DNA from: Mytilisepta virgata
Lineage: Eukaryota > Mollusca > Bivalvia > Mytilida > Mytilidae
Length of the DNA: 64,000 nucleotides
Reading direction: 5' to 3'
NCBI GenBank assembly: GCA_028015205.1
Contig: JAPWFG010000021.1
Coordinates: 1,736,001-1,800,000 of the forward strand
Shown: positions 19,049 to 32,439 of the stretch, piece by piece
Layout: each line of letters starts with the position of its first letter
Numbering within the stretch: the stretch's first letter is position 1
Notes under the pieces: generated by a model
What the model was told of the DNA's origin: nothing
What the model saw: the letters and a program-made list of their open reading frames with translations, nothing else
The model's database searches: none
Made by a program: the position numbers and the translations under genes

Positions 19049-20890
19049 ACATAAAATTTCACCAATTCCAAACACTCCTGCATTTAATATTAATTTTGTG
19101 CTATTTGAACATTTATAGACTGGGGCCTTTGTTGTGGGCCGAATAATGTTTTGTAAAACAACAATGAAAAAGTCTTTTTTTTCAAAACCATTATGCAGGT
19201 CAGTTACATAAAAATAAATGACAAACTTAAAGGAATAAACAAATTTTTGTTTGATTTCTTTTAAAGGAAATTCTACAATAATGGTGAAATTAACAAAATT
19301 TCCTAATTCAGCAAAAATTTAATAAATCCATTTTTTACTCTATTCCACAGTGACAACAATAAATGTCCGTTGTAATTGTCATAACATCTATCATCATTGT
19401 ACGATCGCATTAAAAAGAGTTGTTACTTCTTTAGTACTTTTAGTGTGTAACATATATATAGTGTTAACTCTTTTACTGAAGTGTCCTTACAGATCAAATT
19501 GTTTCCACCTCAAGTACGATAAAAAAAAAAAACACAACTCATAAGATGGATGAATAAATTAATGTGGAAGAAATTTTGGTCTTTTAAATGTTTTATCATT
19601 CTTTGCCATAATCTGTCAAAAATATTAGCATATATAATATACAGACAGGATAAGGTTGGTTATTTCTTGACATATATGTTTCAAAAATAAATCAAAGGGA
19701 CAGTACTTATACTGCTGATTTGGTCTTCAACACATGAGAAAATATTTGAGCTGAATTTTCTGCTTAATGTAAATCATGTCACATTTGTGTTACAGAAACA
19801 CCCTACTGCAAGATATATAAAAAAAATAACATAAAATACTAGGCAATAGAATCTAACAAATAAAATAGGGGTGTGCACACCTTTAATACATATCAAAATG
19901 CAAAGTTTGAATAATATAAAATGAAAACTTTGGGGGTTTCAGGATTACATTACTATGTATCATAATCTTCTCAGAATTTCTGTGAGATGAACAGTTCATG
20001 GGCTTGCCAAAGACGTGTTAAAAACAGCCCTTGTATGGAAATAATTTCACTCTATTCCCATCAAAGACCCCTAGTTCATTAGATCAACAGGAAAGTGGAA
20101 GCAACATTATCTGACCCAATCATTCAATTTTATACAGAGACCCTCAAAGCATAGAAACATCCTGCTAAATTCAATATTCCCATTTGTACCCAAATTTTTT
20201 TTAATTAAAAAAAAAAAATCTTAATATGGATGCAATTACTTCTGAAACAAAATTTTTGAGGATTTTTAGTGTATCCAGACGGTGAAAGAGTGAGAGCGTT
20301 CACTTTATAACATTATCATTTATGTTTAAACTGACATATTCTTATAATAAATCTTGTATATGGATAAAGGTTAAAGACATTTAGTCATTTATCAAAAGAC
20401 ATACATAATAACTGGAGTGAAAACAACAATAAATTCTCTATATAAAGAACAAATGTCTAATATTAGAAACGGAAGACCAACAGCCTCATTTTAACTTGCT
20501 GATGTAAGCGTTTTCACTGTACCTTACAGGATGTTACAAAATGTCAGACAAAGAGATTTCTCATGACTCATACTAAAATATCACAGTTGAAAAGTTTGAC
20601 CCACACATTAAAGAACTTCTCAAGGAATATAACAAACAAGAGATTTATGAAAACACTTCATCCACTTTGCTGTTTTTTTATCATCACTATATGAATCAAA
20701 CGTAAGAAAAAAGGTTAAAAAAAAGCAATCTTTTTGTCATTTTTCTTTTATTCTGAAAAAGGTTGAAATTCAAGGGCATTTCAAGAACTTCACTTTACTT
20801 GGTTAAAAGATACTTTTCAAAACCATGCTAGTTAGACCCCTGATTTTAAACAGACTGGATTTAGAAATGTTATGTCAACAAGTTGCACAA
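19049..20890 (-). other. TRPM intron 6, plain stretch
   Basis: AT-rich, no recognisable exon, array or clear inverted repeat. Only homopolymer A/T runs stand out. Confidence 0.55.
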
Positions 20891-20894
20891 AATG

Positions 20895-21250
20895 TCGTGC
20901 TAAGGATACCCTCACTCGTCTAAGTCCGGTCAAACATGAAAGTTGAGGTCTGACACAACTTAGGAGACAACATACAACTCATCATGTCAAAGCTACATAC
21001 AAAATATGAATTCATTCTGGCCAGTAGAAGCTGAGACAAATGTGACACAAATATTTATGTGTAACATTGTATTTTTACAAAGTCAAAGTCCCTTCAAACA
21101 GGAATTTGAGGTCCGACAGAACTGAAAATAGGAGACAACCTACACTCATCATGTCAAAGCTACATACTAATTATGAAATCAATCTACCCAGTTGAAGCTG
21201 AGAAAAAGGTGACAAAAAATGTTTGTGGACAAACAGACGAATGAACAGAC
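20895..21250 (+). mobile_element. Decayed tandem-unit element remnant
   Basis: Two copies about 175 bp apart of a unit with 'TCATCATGTCAAAGCTACATAC', preceded by 'GAGGTC(T/C)GACA' and followed by a GAAGCTGAG block. The end 'GGACAAACAGACGAATGAACAGAC' resembles 3' parts of the tandem-unit elements elsewhere in the window. Confidence 0.5.
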
Positions 21251-21259
21251 AAGGTGAAT

Positions 21260-21432
21260 AGGAGATAACTGTATCATATTTTATTAACTGATGGCATCAA
21301 TTGAATGATTTGATGGTCGGAAATTAAGTTTACTGGTGAGGCATTGGCGGAGCCAGTAAACAGATATTTCCAACCATCAAATCATCAATTGATGCCATCA
21401 AATAATAAAATACAATACTGTTATCTCCATTG
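21260..21432. mobile_element. Palindromic MITE (long hairpin)
   Basis: Arms of about 75 nt, GGAGATAACTGTATCATATT...TTTACTGG, pair with CCAGTAAACAG...ATACTGTTATCTCC across a loop of about 15 nt. Fragments of the same family (GGCATCAATTG with TTTGATG) recur at about 21500-21620 and at 6145-6275. Confidence 0.75.
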
Positions 21433-22189
21433 TAATGCATACGTCAAAATATCATTTTATAACGGACATTTTCACGCCGTCTGTGCTTGTGAAATAATTT
21501 CATGGCATCAATTGTGCATTTGATGCCATAATATTTCAACATTGTCCAATCAGAATCCACGTTGGAATCAGTATTGCATTACAATGCAGTTTAGCACCCA
21601 CTTACAAGTGAGGGTATAATTACCATTGTAATGCTATATATTTCGTTCTTTCAAATTTGCATACATTCAGACAAAAATTTGGAATGATTGAAATTTCTGA
21701 TATTGATATTTCAAGGTGCATCACCTTCAGGGGCTCATTTATAACAGGTAAGTTGAAGCATGTTTGCATCCTGTTAATAGATTAGCCAAATAGTTCAGTG
21801 CTGTAATGATCAATTCAGTCATTCAGTTATCCAATGTTGGAATGTTACTACTAGTTTTGGTCTTCTTGTTATCTAAACAAATTTAGTGTTGTAATGAACA
21901 AATCAAAATTAGTGTTGTTGTTATCCAAGAACTTTAGTGTTGTAATGATCAAATCAAAATTCCCGTAGTTATTTTACAATTACCTAATTAATTTTAGAGT
22001 TACAATGAAGTAAAACTCTAACACTTAAAAGAATGGACAATTCCTTTTATATACCATAACCCAGTTATTTTGGCTAGGTGTAAACTTTTATTTATTATAG
22101 AATTTGATTGAAAACCGGCTTTATATTAGCTATCAACTACAGGTAATAGATTTTACTAGTGTTTCTACTGTTCTTCACATGATACTTAC

Positions 22190-22361
22190 CAATTGATATT
22201 TTCTGCTGGGCTATGTATTTTTCAAGTCTCTTTCTGAAAATGACTTCCCCGCCATATTTTCCTGCAGTTCCGTTGTCTACCAACAGGAAGTAGGAATGAG
22301 ATCTGTTCAGAACTGCATAATTAGATTTGTTTGCAGATATACAATGGTAGGGAACAGTCAC
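22190..22361 (-). CDS. TRPM: TRPM-like coding exon 6
   Basis: 172 nt between TTTTCAG and ATTG|GTAAGT. It encodes VTVPYHCISANKSNYAVL, then NRSHSYFLLVDNGTAGKYGG and EVIFRKRLEKYIAQQKISI. HSYFLLVDNGT.GKYG.E...R..LE..I is a diagnostic TRPM block within the SLOG region. Confidence 0.96.
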
Positions 22362-22953
22362 CTGAAAAAAAAGAGTTAGTAATTACTAAGTAGTGATACA
22401 GGCAGCCTTCACAAGGAAACAAAGTTAACATTTAAATCTATTTTAAGTTTGTATTATTATAAAAAAAAATTATGGAAAAAAAAATGTCCCGATTTTCACA
22501 ATATGCCAAAAATTTGCTATTTCAGCCTCATTCATTGAAAATTTTTGTATATACATTTATTTATACCACTTTCTGGGACGTATCATTAATGTAAATAAAT
22601 GTAGGTCTTAAATAGGAAAACTGATCAATTAAGAATAGAACTACACACTACAGACAAAAGCTAACCCTTTTCCTTATCTAATGAAGAATGTCATACAGAC
22701 TATATAACAATTAACTTGGTTAAAACCTGGAGTTCATCAAAGAACATGAAACAAATGTAGAATGACTCATGTTTTAAAAATGGTAACATTTGAAAACAAA
22801 GAACAAAGCACATGACCCGTATTGAAGACTGAGCAGCAATAGTTTTTATACTTCTTGGATTCTGTTTCTGGGTAGATGTCAACATTTATCCCATTTCCTT
22901 TGATTGCCAAACACAGATAAAAAATCTCAAAGTATTTCCAACACAATACTTAC

Positions 22954-23078
22954 ATCTTTGCCAATTAAGTCCTCTTTATTTTCCACTATTCCCCATGGAG
23001 CTAGACCAATGGCGACTACCTTGTTTTTAGCTTTAGTTGTTCTATCACTTATGGCCTCTCCTACATGTCTGGTTACCC
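22954..23078 (-). CDS. TRPM: TRPM-like coding exon 5
   Basis: 125 nt between TTTGTAG and GAT|GTAAGT. It encodes [36 protein letters not shown] and LIGKD, the near-invariant [10 protein letters not shown] segment of TRPM channels. Both borders keep phase with exons 4 and 6. Confidence 0.96.
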
Positions 23079-23450
23079 CTACAAATACAAACAATCAGTG
23101 GTAAAATGACTGTATCCAACATTTACCAATATAAAATATAATTTGGCTTTACCTTTTCTAAGCTTTTTTAATTTGTTTTAAATTGGTGATATTCTGTGCG
23201 CAGATTCATTGTTGTTTTTTTTTCATTGAATACACGTATTAAATCATCAAAAACAAATTAAACATTTCCAAACAACTGTTTCCAATTTTCAAATGATTTT
23301 CACTAAATTTAGAATAAACATGATACTGATATGAAATTAACATACTCTTTGTACTACTACAATTTCTTATATTAGTTTTAATCAGATACAGAAGTACAGA
23401 CAATGTATGAAATACCAAGATGGTCCTTTCATGTTCTTTTATAAGCCTTT

Positions 23451-23905
23451 TTATCATATACTTATAGAAAATAAAGGTAAAATTTTACCCTACGATAAAA
23501 TTGGAAATTGTACATAATCTTATAAGAATTGGCTTAGCAGGCTGATATGACTTTGTTATCAACTGTTTCCGGTTTATATCAACTGATTCCATTTTATATC
23601 ACACCCCTAATCTGTAATCATGTTATAAATCAGTCGTTTCCAAAATCGATTCTAAACTTACTAGCCTATAGAAACATGGCAGACGATAGCGGGACAAAAC
23701 TGTGGATTATATTAATTAGCTCAAAAATGTTAATACAAACAGAAAAACATTAAGTGACAAAACATTTTGACTAAATCATGTAAATGGATGAGGGATGATT
23801 TGCAGTGCCTCGAGAATATTCAGTAATACGGCAATGAAACTGAAATCATTGAGATAAGAATTTTCATGGAGACCTATAAAACACCAATGTTGAAGTATAT
23901 GATAA
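23451..23905. mobile_element. MITE with TCATATACTT ends, uninterrupted copy
   Basis: 455 bp between TTATCATATACTT and AAGTATATGATAA; a TA duplication with TCATATACTT ends would fit the Tc1/mariner type. It contains 'GCAGACGATAGCGGGAC' and 'ACAAACAGAAAAACATTAAG'. The copy at 59667 is homologous throughout but is split at this last site, so this one shows the empty site. Confidence 0.75.
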
Positions 23906-23912
23906 AAATATC

Positions 23913-24052
23913 ATAACATGTCATTATTCATATCAGACCCATTATCAGCCCATGGTCATTTCATCCCTCGAGCCTGGCAGCTCTCGAGCTGATATCTTGA
24001 CCTAGGGCTGATAATAGGTGTGATATGAAAAATGCCATGTTATAATCTATAT
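23913..24052. mobile_element. Palindromic MITE
   Basis: Left arm ATAACATGTCATTATTCATA, then TCAGACCCATTATCAGCCC, pairs with GGGCTGATAATAGG...GCCATGTTAT. Its ends resemble the hairpin at 54384 (ACATGGC.TTTTCCATAT), so both may be one broad family. It abuts the previous MITE. Confidence 0.65.
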
Positions 24053-25031
24053 ATATCAAAGACAATAAGATCTATTAATGATACAGTGCTTCTTGATTTA
24101 ATATTAAACAACATGGTAATCTGATTGATCCCAATAAAATACCAATAATCTGTTTTGTTACAGAGTTAAATTTTATTACTTGTCCAAGGCACCTTAAAAG
24201 CACAAAACAATATCAATATTTATCAGTTTCTATTGTCATGTTAAAATTCTACTGAATAATTCAATATACAATAACAAATAAATCTAAATTATTTTCAATT
24301 TTAAAGAATACTACAGAATTTCTAACAAAACAATCAATGAGAGACATAAAATTATGACAATTTGTCCTGATTTATCTTAGTTACTCCTGTTTATTATGTC
24401 AGTCATGAAATAGAAAGCTGGCACCTGTTATACAGAAGCGAGAAGAACAAAAATATATCAAATGTATACATTTAAAAAAATAAATTACGAGGAATTAGGA
24501 ACAAAGTAAAAGTTTTATTACAAAAGAGTTAAGATTCAAGACTTACAATATAGTAAATAATACATTGTGTGGTCTTTTATCAATCACATATTTTCACTAT
24601 CTGACAAAATCATCAATTCACTACAATTACAAACTTTGTTTAAACCATTTCTATCAGAAGCACAATACGAGTATGAGTACAAACATTCTGCAAAGTCGAA
24701 AGGATCTGAGCTAAAAGCTTTGGCTGTTATTAATTGCATGTCCTTCTTACATATTAAGTACTGAACTACACTACATCATATCCTATCCAAAATAACTTAT
24801 TTGACGTTAAAGACACAAGAGAGAGAAAAATATTCTTTTCCCTAAAGCCTTAATTAGGTAAAAAAGAAAAGACAAACTAAACTGTATCTCCAATTTTACC
24901 ATCATATGTTTGTATATTTTGTTTCTGATTGTGTGCTTTTTAAAAACTGAATAGAATATAGCTTGTTTTGTTGATCTATTTGGTTATTGTAACTCTGAAG
25001 ATTAAAACTAGTACTATATAAAAAAAAATAC

Positions 25032-25248
25032 CTGTATTTGTCCCGCCTGTAATAATCCAAGCACCTGTTGTCCTTGCAGCCTTTAATAATCCTTTACGGA
25101 ATACACGCTTTAATTTAGGCTGAAGGTCAAAGTTCAATATTCCACCATGAACTGTGATGAGTAACTTTGGTAAAGCTAGTCCCCAATGTTTCTGTAGTAG
25201 TTGTAATACTTGATCTGATTTACTGTCAAAGCTACTCAGTCTTACATA
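25032..25248 (-). CDS. TRPM: TRPM-like coding exon 4 (SLOG/LSDAT domain start)
   Basis: 217 nt with acceptor GGTAG and donor ACAG|GTATTT. It encodes [21 protein letters not shown], then [28 protein letters not shown] and [14 protein letters not shown]. This is the first half of the Rossmann-like SLOG (LSDAT) fold of TRPM channels; HGG and TGGTNTG are its glycine-rich loops. It ends one base into the glycine codon completed by exon 5. Confidence 0.96.
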
Positions 25249-26555
25249 CTACCAAAAACAAAATTTGTCATATTAGAGAAAATAGCATGTAACTATTCGC
25301 ATAGCAATCATAGCAGCAAAACCGAAAAAGGAAATCATAATGACTGAGTAATATAGTAGGTAAAGTGTCTGTATACGTATTCCTGTAAAATCTTCCGATT
25401 CATAAACTCTTACATTTAAAATATGCAAACATATCAAGATCATTGACAATAACTGAAGGAGGGGGAGGTTAAAAAAATCTCCATGGGAAGAGGTTTACTG
25501 ATGCTTCAGCAACTGAAATCAAATTACTATTGATTCATACTTACCATAAAGATAACCTTATCACTGCTTTTTATACATTAACTAAGCACACATTTCATTC
25601 TAAATCCAAAACTCTGTGGGCAAAGTTAAAAAAAACTCCATGTAAATGAACTAGACTTGCAGATGCGTACCAAATATCATTAGAGGAGTTCTCTTAAAAC
25701 TGACCTACTGTGTGTCTTTGTACAAACTTCAGGGTGGTGTTTTGGGAATATCTCAGACGCTCTTTTAAAATTTAAAAAGTATTAAACTATCTTTTGTTTC
25801 CAGTAGTCGTAATTAATTTTTGTCATTTCCACTGTTGAAATGCGGCAAATATTTTGATAGAGATGTTTTTCCAATTTTAGTGTGATTTTCATGGATTTTT
25901 GCATCATATATGACACCACCATAAATAAATGTTACCTTGCAGATTATGTGCAAGTTCTGTTTCCAAATGTTCGACCCTTGTGGACTTTTGAGACATATCT
26001 AATTGTTATTTCAAACTTAAAGAATAGTCATGAAGTCTGGAGTTTTTCATCAAGAAATTAGTTGCATAAATATGTGAGACACACAGTAATCACAAACTCT
26101 TTGATTCAAAAAAGTTAAAATCAATGTATCTGAGATAAAAAAAATCTTGATAGAAATGATATGTACAGATGCTATTGCAACTGCATACAAAATTTTAGTA
26201 AATCGTAGCAAGTGATCCAATCACAAACTCTTAAATGTAAATTTTGCAGAAATTTCTAAATCAGTGGACCAAGACAGAGGTGGCAGAGCAGAATAATCTC
26301 AATGGAAATAAAATAACAGCACTTTAAACATGACTAGTACCAAAAAAAACTTTTTTTTCAAATTAGCTCAGAAATAAATGAACATAACTGCTGCATAGAT
26401 TGAAAGCTGACTTATATATACTATATAATAAACCTTCCAATAAAATGAATGATGTAATCACTTATAATCATTCTCTACTTAAACCCTGCCCAAACATACT
26501 GTATGTAAATATCTACCACAAAAATAAGGTACAATAATTCTTGTGACACCATTAC
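25249..26555 (-). other. TRPM intron 3
   Basis: AT-rich with loosely repeated phrases ('AACTCTTA.ATTTAAA', 'AAACTCCATG(T/G)', 'CAATCACAAACTCTT') suggesting an old, decayed element. No ends could be fixed and no coding sense was seen. Confidence 0.4.
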
Positions 26556-26721
26556 CTGTGCTTTACTTGGATGAGGTGCCCCCTGAAACTCTATAGTGCC
26601 ATATGCATCTGTTGGTTTGGACTCTGTATGAGCATATGGATGCCATCTTTCTGGACCCTGAGGTACATCTAACTTTTCTAGTTTAGTCCCGTGCCAAGTT
26701 TCTGGTCTTCCACAACAACAT
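26556..26721 (-). CDS. TRPM: TRPM-like coding exon 3
   Basis: 166 nt after a TTTATAG acceptor, with donor CAG|GTAATG. It encodes CCCGRPETWHGTKLEK... and TDAYGTIEFQGAPHPSKAQ. The cysteine-rich CCCGR box and the TDA(Y/F)GTIEFQG motif are signatures of TRPM N-termini. The stretch between them (residues about 70-100 of the joined protein) is the usual variable part. Confidence 0.92.
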
Positions 26722-29107
26722 CTATAAAAGTATGTATGATCTTTAATAAAGAATTCTGACTACTGTGGATTCCCTCTTATTGATGGGTACCACTTTTTGT
26801 GTGTTTTTTGAGGATACTTAATTTCCCTTTTTTTGAAATTTTGTAGTACAGTGTATAATTTAAATTTTACTCAGGAAATCAATGAAATTAAAAATGATTA
26901 ATCTACAATATTTTAATAATTATTATAGCAATATAACATTTCATGTATGGCATAATCTTCTTCAACAAATATAAATGGCACTTCTTTTTTTGAAACAGCA
27001 GTAATCAGAAAAAAAATCTTATTTTACTACCCCATGATGATTACCAACTGGGAGAATTTGATTATATACAATCATGCCTTCCAGGGAAATGAACATTATG
27101 TTGTAAGAAATTTGCTATAAAAGGCAAGGGAAGTAACAAATTAAAGAAAGAAGTCAGTTATCTCCATTGGGAGCCATAAAATAACCTCCCTTAGCACTTA
27201 GGACCAAAGGGAGACAATCACAATTATCCCCCTGGGTAACTTAGTTGAATGAGATAAAGACTAATATTTTTCACTGTATGCTCTAGATGCAACAACTAAA
27301 CAAATTTCATGGAAAATATTCGGAGTAACTTTTTCTTAAATTTTAAGAATACATTTGAGTTTGGTCATTTACCACTTTTTTTTAAATTTAGATTTCTTAA
27401 TTGTATTTTTATTCCACAAGGCATTCCCTATTCAGAATCATAAGACAATTCTCTTCACTTTCTTTAGCACCTTGAAATATTTAAAAATGGAAACACTCCA
27501 TTCAATGCATTCAGGTTTCAGTATGTAAGCCATATTAACATTTTATTTCTTCAAACACAATAAATTTTAGAACAGCAAATTCTCTTGTTTTGAAGTTGCC
27601 TTCTATAATCTACAAGCAATATTTTACAAGTCTGGGGAAAATGAATCCCCAGAGTTTTATCCTACAATGTAAACTGATTAGCAATTACCCCCTATATCCA
27701 TATCTTCCTATAATAAACAGTTAAAATGTTCTTGCTGTAGTAAGGTGTAATTTGTGAAGTCATTTATATCCCAGGAGAGAGATATTTAATGCTTGTATGT
27801 AAAAGCTTTCAATCCAAGTTACATAAAATCTTTCCTAAATGAAAGGGTACAGACATAAACATTTCACATTCTAATTACTAAAAAAGTCTGATATCTATCA
27901 GCTGAACAGGTATCTACTAAAACTGTGGCAAGCTAACAGATGAAATACAGGTACCATCAAGCTAAAAGATGAAATACATTATCAAACATGGCCATTATTT
28001 TGTAACTAGGAAGAATATTCTCAGATGTGAAACAATCTTTCTTAAGGTTATGCAAAGAAACCCCTCCAGAATAATTTTTGCTCTAAATCAGGGTGGATAA
28101 CTCTCGAAGGGTGATAGTGAAAATCAAACTGATAAAGATTTGTTTAATGCTTTTGAAGTTACCTACAGAAATTGTTTTGTTGAGCTCACCTGTCATACAT
28201 TAAATGAATTATATAACATGTTATAGATGTTAAAAACATGTTACTAATTTAACAAAAGTTTAATGAAATACTCTTATATCTACATAACATTATAACAAAC
28301 TTAAAATACTAATTTTTTACATAAATTTTGCAGATACAGGGATTATACAAACAACAGTTTGGTGCACTTTACATATAATAATGAATACTTATTATATCAA
28401 AGTCTAGTTTTCCACTATAATATGCAAATTTTCCTGATAAAAATTCTATAACATATACTGTGAAAAAAATCTATCAAAAGAAATAAAACTTTTATAACAT
28501 CACTTTCCATCGATTTCTGTGTCACGTATTGAAATATGGAAACATTTTCTAATTAACCAGATTATATATGCACAATACTCGTCTGAGGAAACACATTTGG
28601 TTTAAAGCCAAAGATTAATGTATATTTCTAATCATATTTGAATTGCTGTTTATCTTTTTAATTTGGTAAAATATCATCATTGCAGCATTATATATAATGA
28701 CTACAAATCATATAAGAAACAAAATTTTTCACAAGAAATTATTTCAAGAATCTGTACTCTCTAGAGTAGGAGAAAAGTAACCAAGGATCTAGGCTCCACT
28801 TAAAGATGTACAAATTTCTTTTTCATAAAGCTTTTTCTTATCTACTATTTTGTATATTACACTGTCTATTTATTTATATTTATCCTGCAATCAGTGTTAG
28901 AACATACAAATAACATCAAAGCTGTATTTGTATACTATGCAAATAAAGCATTAGGCCCCTCCACAAACAAGTAATAGCAATCTTGTCAGTTCGTTAAATT
29001 CTTTAAAAATTACTTTTCAACAAATTATTCTTGTTTTGTTCAAATTCTTCATTCCACATTTCCATCTCTTTATCTATTAAAACAGACAAATTGTCATTAT
29101 ATTCTCC
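26722..29107 (-). other. TRPM intron 2, plain stretch
   Basis: AT-rich intron with no recognisable coding block or array. Confidence 0.55.
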
Positions 29108-29111
29108 TTAA

Positions 29112-29851
29112 GGATGTACACCTCTGAGGAGCCAAATAATTCTAGTATTAAACTTTTTTTTAACCTAATTTTTGGGTTTATATGACTGTAAGAAAGTAAT
29201 TTATGAAGAAAAAATCATATGGTTGTGGACTTCTTTTTTTGCTACGGTCATTTGAAAGTACCCCATTTTGATGATTTTCCCATTTTTCATCAATTTTTAC
29301 ACATTTTTGGGCTATTATCATGAAAAGAATTACAGTTCCACAATTAAACTTTTTTTGATACTTTCCCTAAAGATGAAGTGGACAAAGCTGAATAAATTAA
29401 CTTAAAAAAAACTATAGGTAGGTGTTAATATAAGAAAGTTTTATAAAATTTTGTTGTTTTTTCGTGTCAAAATGACCATGCAGTCAATTTAGTATATTTA
29501 GAGTTTTTCTCATTTTTTTAGATCAAAGAGCATACAATTTCAACTTCTTTGTTTTAAATTATTGAAAAAATACATATTAAAAATGTTTGAAAAGAAACAA
29601 TTGATATGGGATGGTCATATTTTTGGTAAAATCATTTCTTTGTACCCCTCACCCATTTTCTCAACATTTAGGCTAATGACACTGAAAATTTTGTTACTCA
29701 AAAACTACTTATTGTAAGTACATAATTTTTTCACAGAGTTTAGTTGGATTATATTTTTTGAATTCATTAATATTTTTCACTTGTATCACATGTTTTGGAA
29801 ATAACTCACGAACGAGATTCACCGAGACTGAAACATCAGAAGAATACATCT
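29112..29851. mobile_element. TTAA-flanked non-autonomous DNA transposon
   Basis: 740 bp flanked by TTAA at 29108-29111 and 29852-29855. Imperfect inverted ends GGATGTACACCTCTGA and AGATGTATTCTTCTGA (right end, reverse complement) share about 12 of 16 positions. TTAA target sites are typical of piggyBac and Kolobok transposons. No transposase frame inside. Confidence 0.55.
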
Positions 29852-31040
29852 TTAATAGGACATATTTCTATAAAAAATTTCGCTGCACATGCAGATATAA
29901 ACACGCCCTTTTATAGACTTACATGAGGCCTTCTTAAAGGTTATTAGAAATCATGATTTTTTATAACTATAAGAAATAAGTCCATAATAGATTAATATAT
30001 AGCAAGTGATTGATTCATGATTAACACCACTTTTTATAAAGATCGAAAGTACACATGTACTGCTATATACTGTAACATTGAAATTAAAGTTTTAAATTTT
30101 TGCACACGTCTACAATAAAATCTTTAAATTTCTTGATTCAAATGTTATAAAATAAGGTTCTAAAAAAAGCTAATGACTTGTTGTTCATTTTTTTTAATAA
30201 AAATTAATAAGTGATTTTACATGCATATAACTCTTATGTAAAGCCAATTAAAATCAATTTATAGCCTCACATTTGAAACCCCCCACTCATTGTGTATTTT
30301 CAGTTTAGCATGATTTTGGGATTTTTCTCATGTCAATTCTGGAAACTGATATGAAATATATTTTTCTTGTTAACTTCCTATTTGAATATTCTTTATAATC
30401 TTTCTTACACTGACAACTGTAAATATGCCAAATTATAAAAAAAATCTACCATTTCTAACTTAAGAAAATTCCCAATTTGTCTTATTCAATTAGACCCATG
30501 AGAGTGGCCAAATCACAAATACAAATGTTTGACAAAAATCTGTAAATCTGATTAATACACTATCTAAAATGAAGTACATTGATCTTTGTGCCTTTTTTAT
30601 CATGAGAAAATAGGAAAATTAAAAAAAATTCACTAAAAATCATGGGGGAACTCATATTCATGAACAAGGAGTTGATACACAATAGTTATGGTTTGGGACC
30701 TACTTGCTGTAAAATTAAATATACCGGTATGTCGGACATATATATATTATATAGATTTTACATGAAATCATCCCACCTGTCCCATTTTCCTTGGTAATGG
30801 TCGATACAAATCGATCTATTAGTTTGATTCAAAATGTTCTCTTATGAATATACCTGACTTAATACCACTCAAAATATTTAATTGATTGTCACTCCTGCTA
30901 AGCAACATCTCTGTTCTGGAATTTTTCTTATTTACAGTTTAAATTTTTGATGAATGTTTAAATTTACATCCTGCAACTGCCAAATAAATGGTGTCAAATA
31001 GGTTTTTGACATTCTACTAGTCGCATAGTATCATATGCCA

Positions 31041-31405
31041 GAAGACTGCCTCGGTGGTAATGTGGTAGCGTGCTCGCCCTGAATGCGGAAGGTCGCAGGT
31101 TCGATCCCCGACCGGGTCAAACCAAAGACATTAAAATTGGTATTTGCTGCTTCTCCGCCAAGCACGTGGCATATAGGTGTAAGAGCAAAGGACTGGTTGG
31201 CCTGCAGTCAGTATAATGTGTGCGAGTGGGGTGTTATGTCTTCCTGCAGACATTTACCTTTAGAGCTAGCACGTTAAAACTCTGGCTCAGCGTGTCGGTC
31301 TAGTACAACGCAGGGATCATATTCATAAATCAACGTTCTCGTCCTGATATGCACCTAAGGGTTGCCACTAGACACTAAACAATAAATAATCCGTCATCCA
31401 TCATC
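31041..31405 (+). mobile_element. tRNA-headed SINE
   Basis: Head with a polymerase III promoter: A-box-like TGGTAATGTGGTAGCG (about 31055) and a canonical B box GGTTCGATCCC (31099-31109), followed by a conserved-looking middle (TTGCTGCTTCTCCGCCAAGC, AGAGCAAAGGACTGG) and a tail with GACACTAAACAATAAATAA. The anticodon arm does not fold as a working tRNA and the unit runs on for 250 nt, so it is a retroposon. The middle may belong to the SINE superfamilies with a shared central domain known in bivalves. Confidence 0.8.
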
Positions 31406-31798
31406 TGCCAGAAACCTTGCCACCACTTGCAATAATGATTTGTATTATGTACTATTTCACAGTGTTTTTATCATGTCATGTTATATATATATTTCAAATA
31501 GGCTACAATCTTTAGAATACAAACTGAAGTGAAATCACCCACAACTTACAATACAAGGTTTTAAATTTATTTATATTTCAATGTCAAATTAAATATATCC
31601 TTGACCTCAGAAACTCCTCTAATTTGTTTTTGCTTGTCTCAAGACAGTAGTTTTGTGCAAATGATTAAAATGTTCATTCATGCCAACAACAGTTATCTTA
31701 AAATAAATTTGTTTAGTATTCCTTTGTGGTACACTTTCTGTGAGTCTTGTAATACAATTTCCTATTATAATCTGGTTAAATAACTAAGTTAAACTTAC

Positions 31799-31878
31799 TT
31801 GGCAGAGTCTTTAGGACTTGGTATAAACTTTATACATTCACGTTTTAGAAATGTTCTTTCAACCCATGATTTCTGTCC
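31799..31878 (-). CDS. TRPM: TRPM-like coding exon 2
   Basis: Eighty nt between an ATTTCAG acceptor and a GTAAGT donor. It encodes GQKSWVERTFLKREC followed by IKFIPSPKDSAK, matching the conserved opening of alpha-type TRPM channels (KSWIER.F.KREC..IPS.KD). The split lysine codon (AA|A) is completed by the first base of the next exon. Confidence 0.9.
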
Positions 31879-32278
31879 CTGAAATAGCAAAACAACACAG
31901 AATTATTAATCTTTAATCAAAATACACTTAAACTGGAATTACTGTGAGCAAGGACGTATAACTAACATACGTCCTTGCTGTGAGTAAAGCTCACAAATGT
32001 ATATATCCCCTGACTACAATAATATAAAGAAATGTATAAGTCCATGTTTGTCTGTGGAAAACAATAAAAATCATTCTGATCAAAAATAAAACAGGTGGTA
32101 CATGATGCCACTTTATACTGCAGATTCTATGAAAGTTTAAATGAAATTCAATCACTGGTGTATGAGTAGTTGCAGATAATAGGTTTGGATGGATGGACAC
32201 CCTAATCACCATATATCCCCAACTTCACTAAGTGGGGGATATAACAAACAAATAACTTCTATTTCATATCTATTAAAG

Positions 32279-32413
32279 AATATAGTGTTACTGATTTACT
32301 GATTCTGTATTGGCCCTTGTATTGATTCAAGGTTAGCTGTATTGGTCCAATACAGCTGACTGAGAATCAATACAGGTCCAATACAGAATCAGCAAGTTCA
32401 TAACACTATTATT
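32279..32413. mobile_element. Palindromic MITE (TATTGG family)
   Basis: Left arm ATAGTGTTACTGATTTACTG then ATTCTGTATTGG pairs with CCAATACAGAATCAGC...ATAACACTAT. The middle contains the self-complementary CTGTATTGG.CCAATACAG. Confidence 0.75.
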
Positions 32414-32439
32414 AAATAAAAGAACAGCGTTCCAATGTC

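Noticed and set aside
22904..23104. Plus-strand 66-codon frame over TRPM exon 5
   Set aside because: Antisense shadow of the exon.
31046..31120. Functional tRNA gene
   Set aside because: B box is good but the cloverleaf does not close and the unit continues as a SINE.
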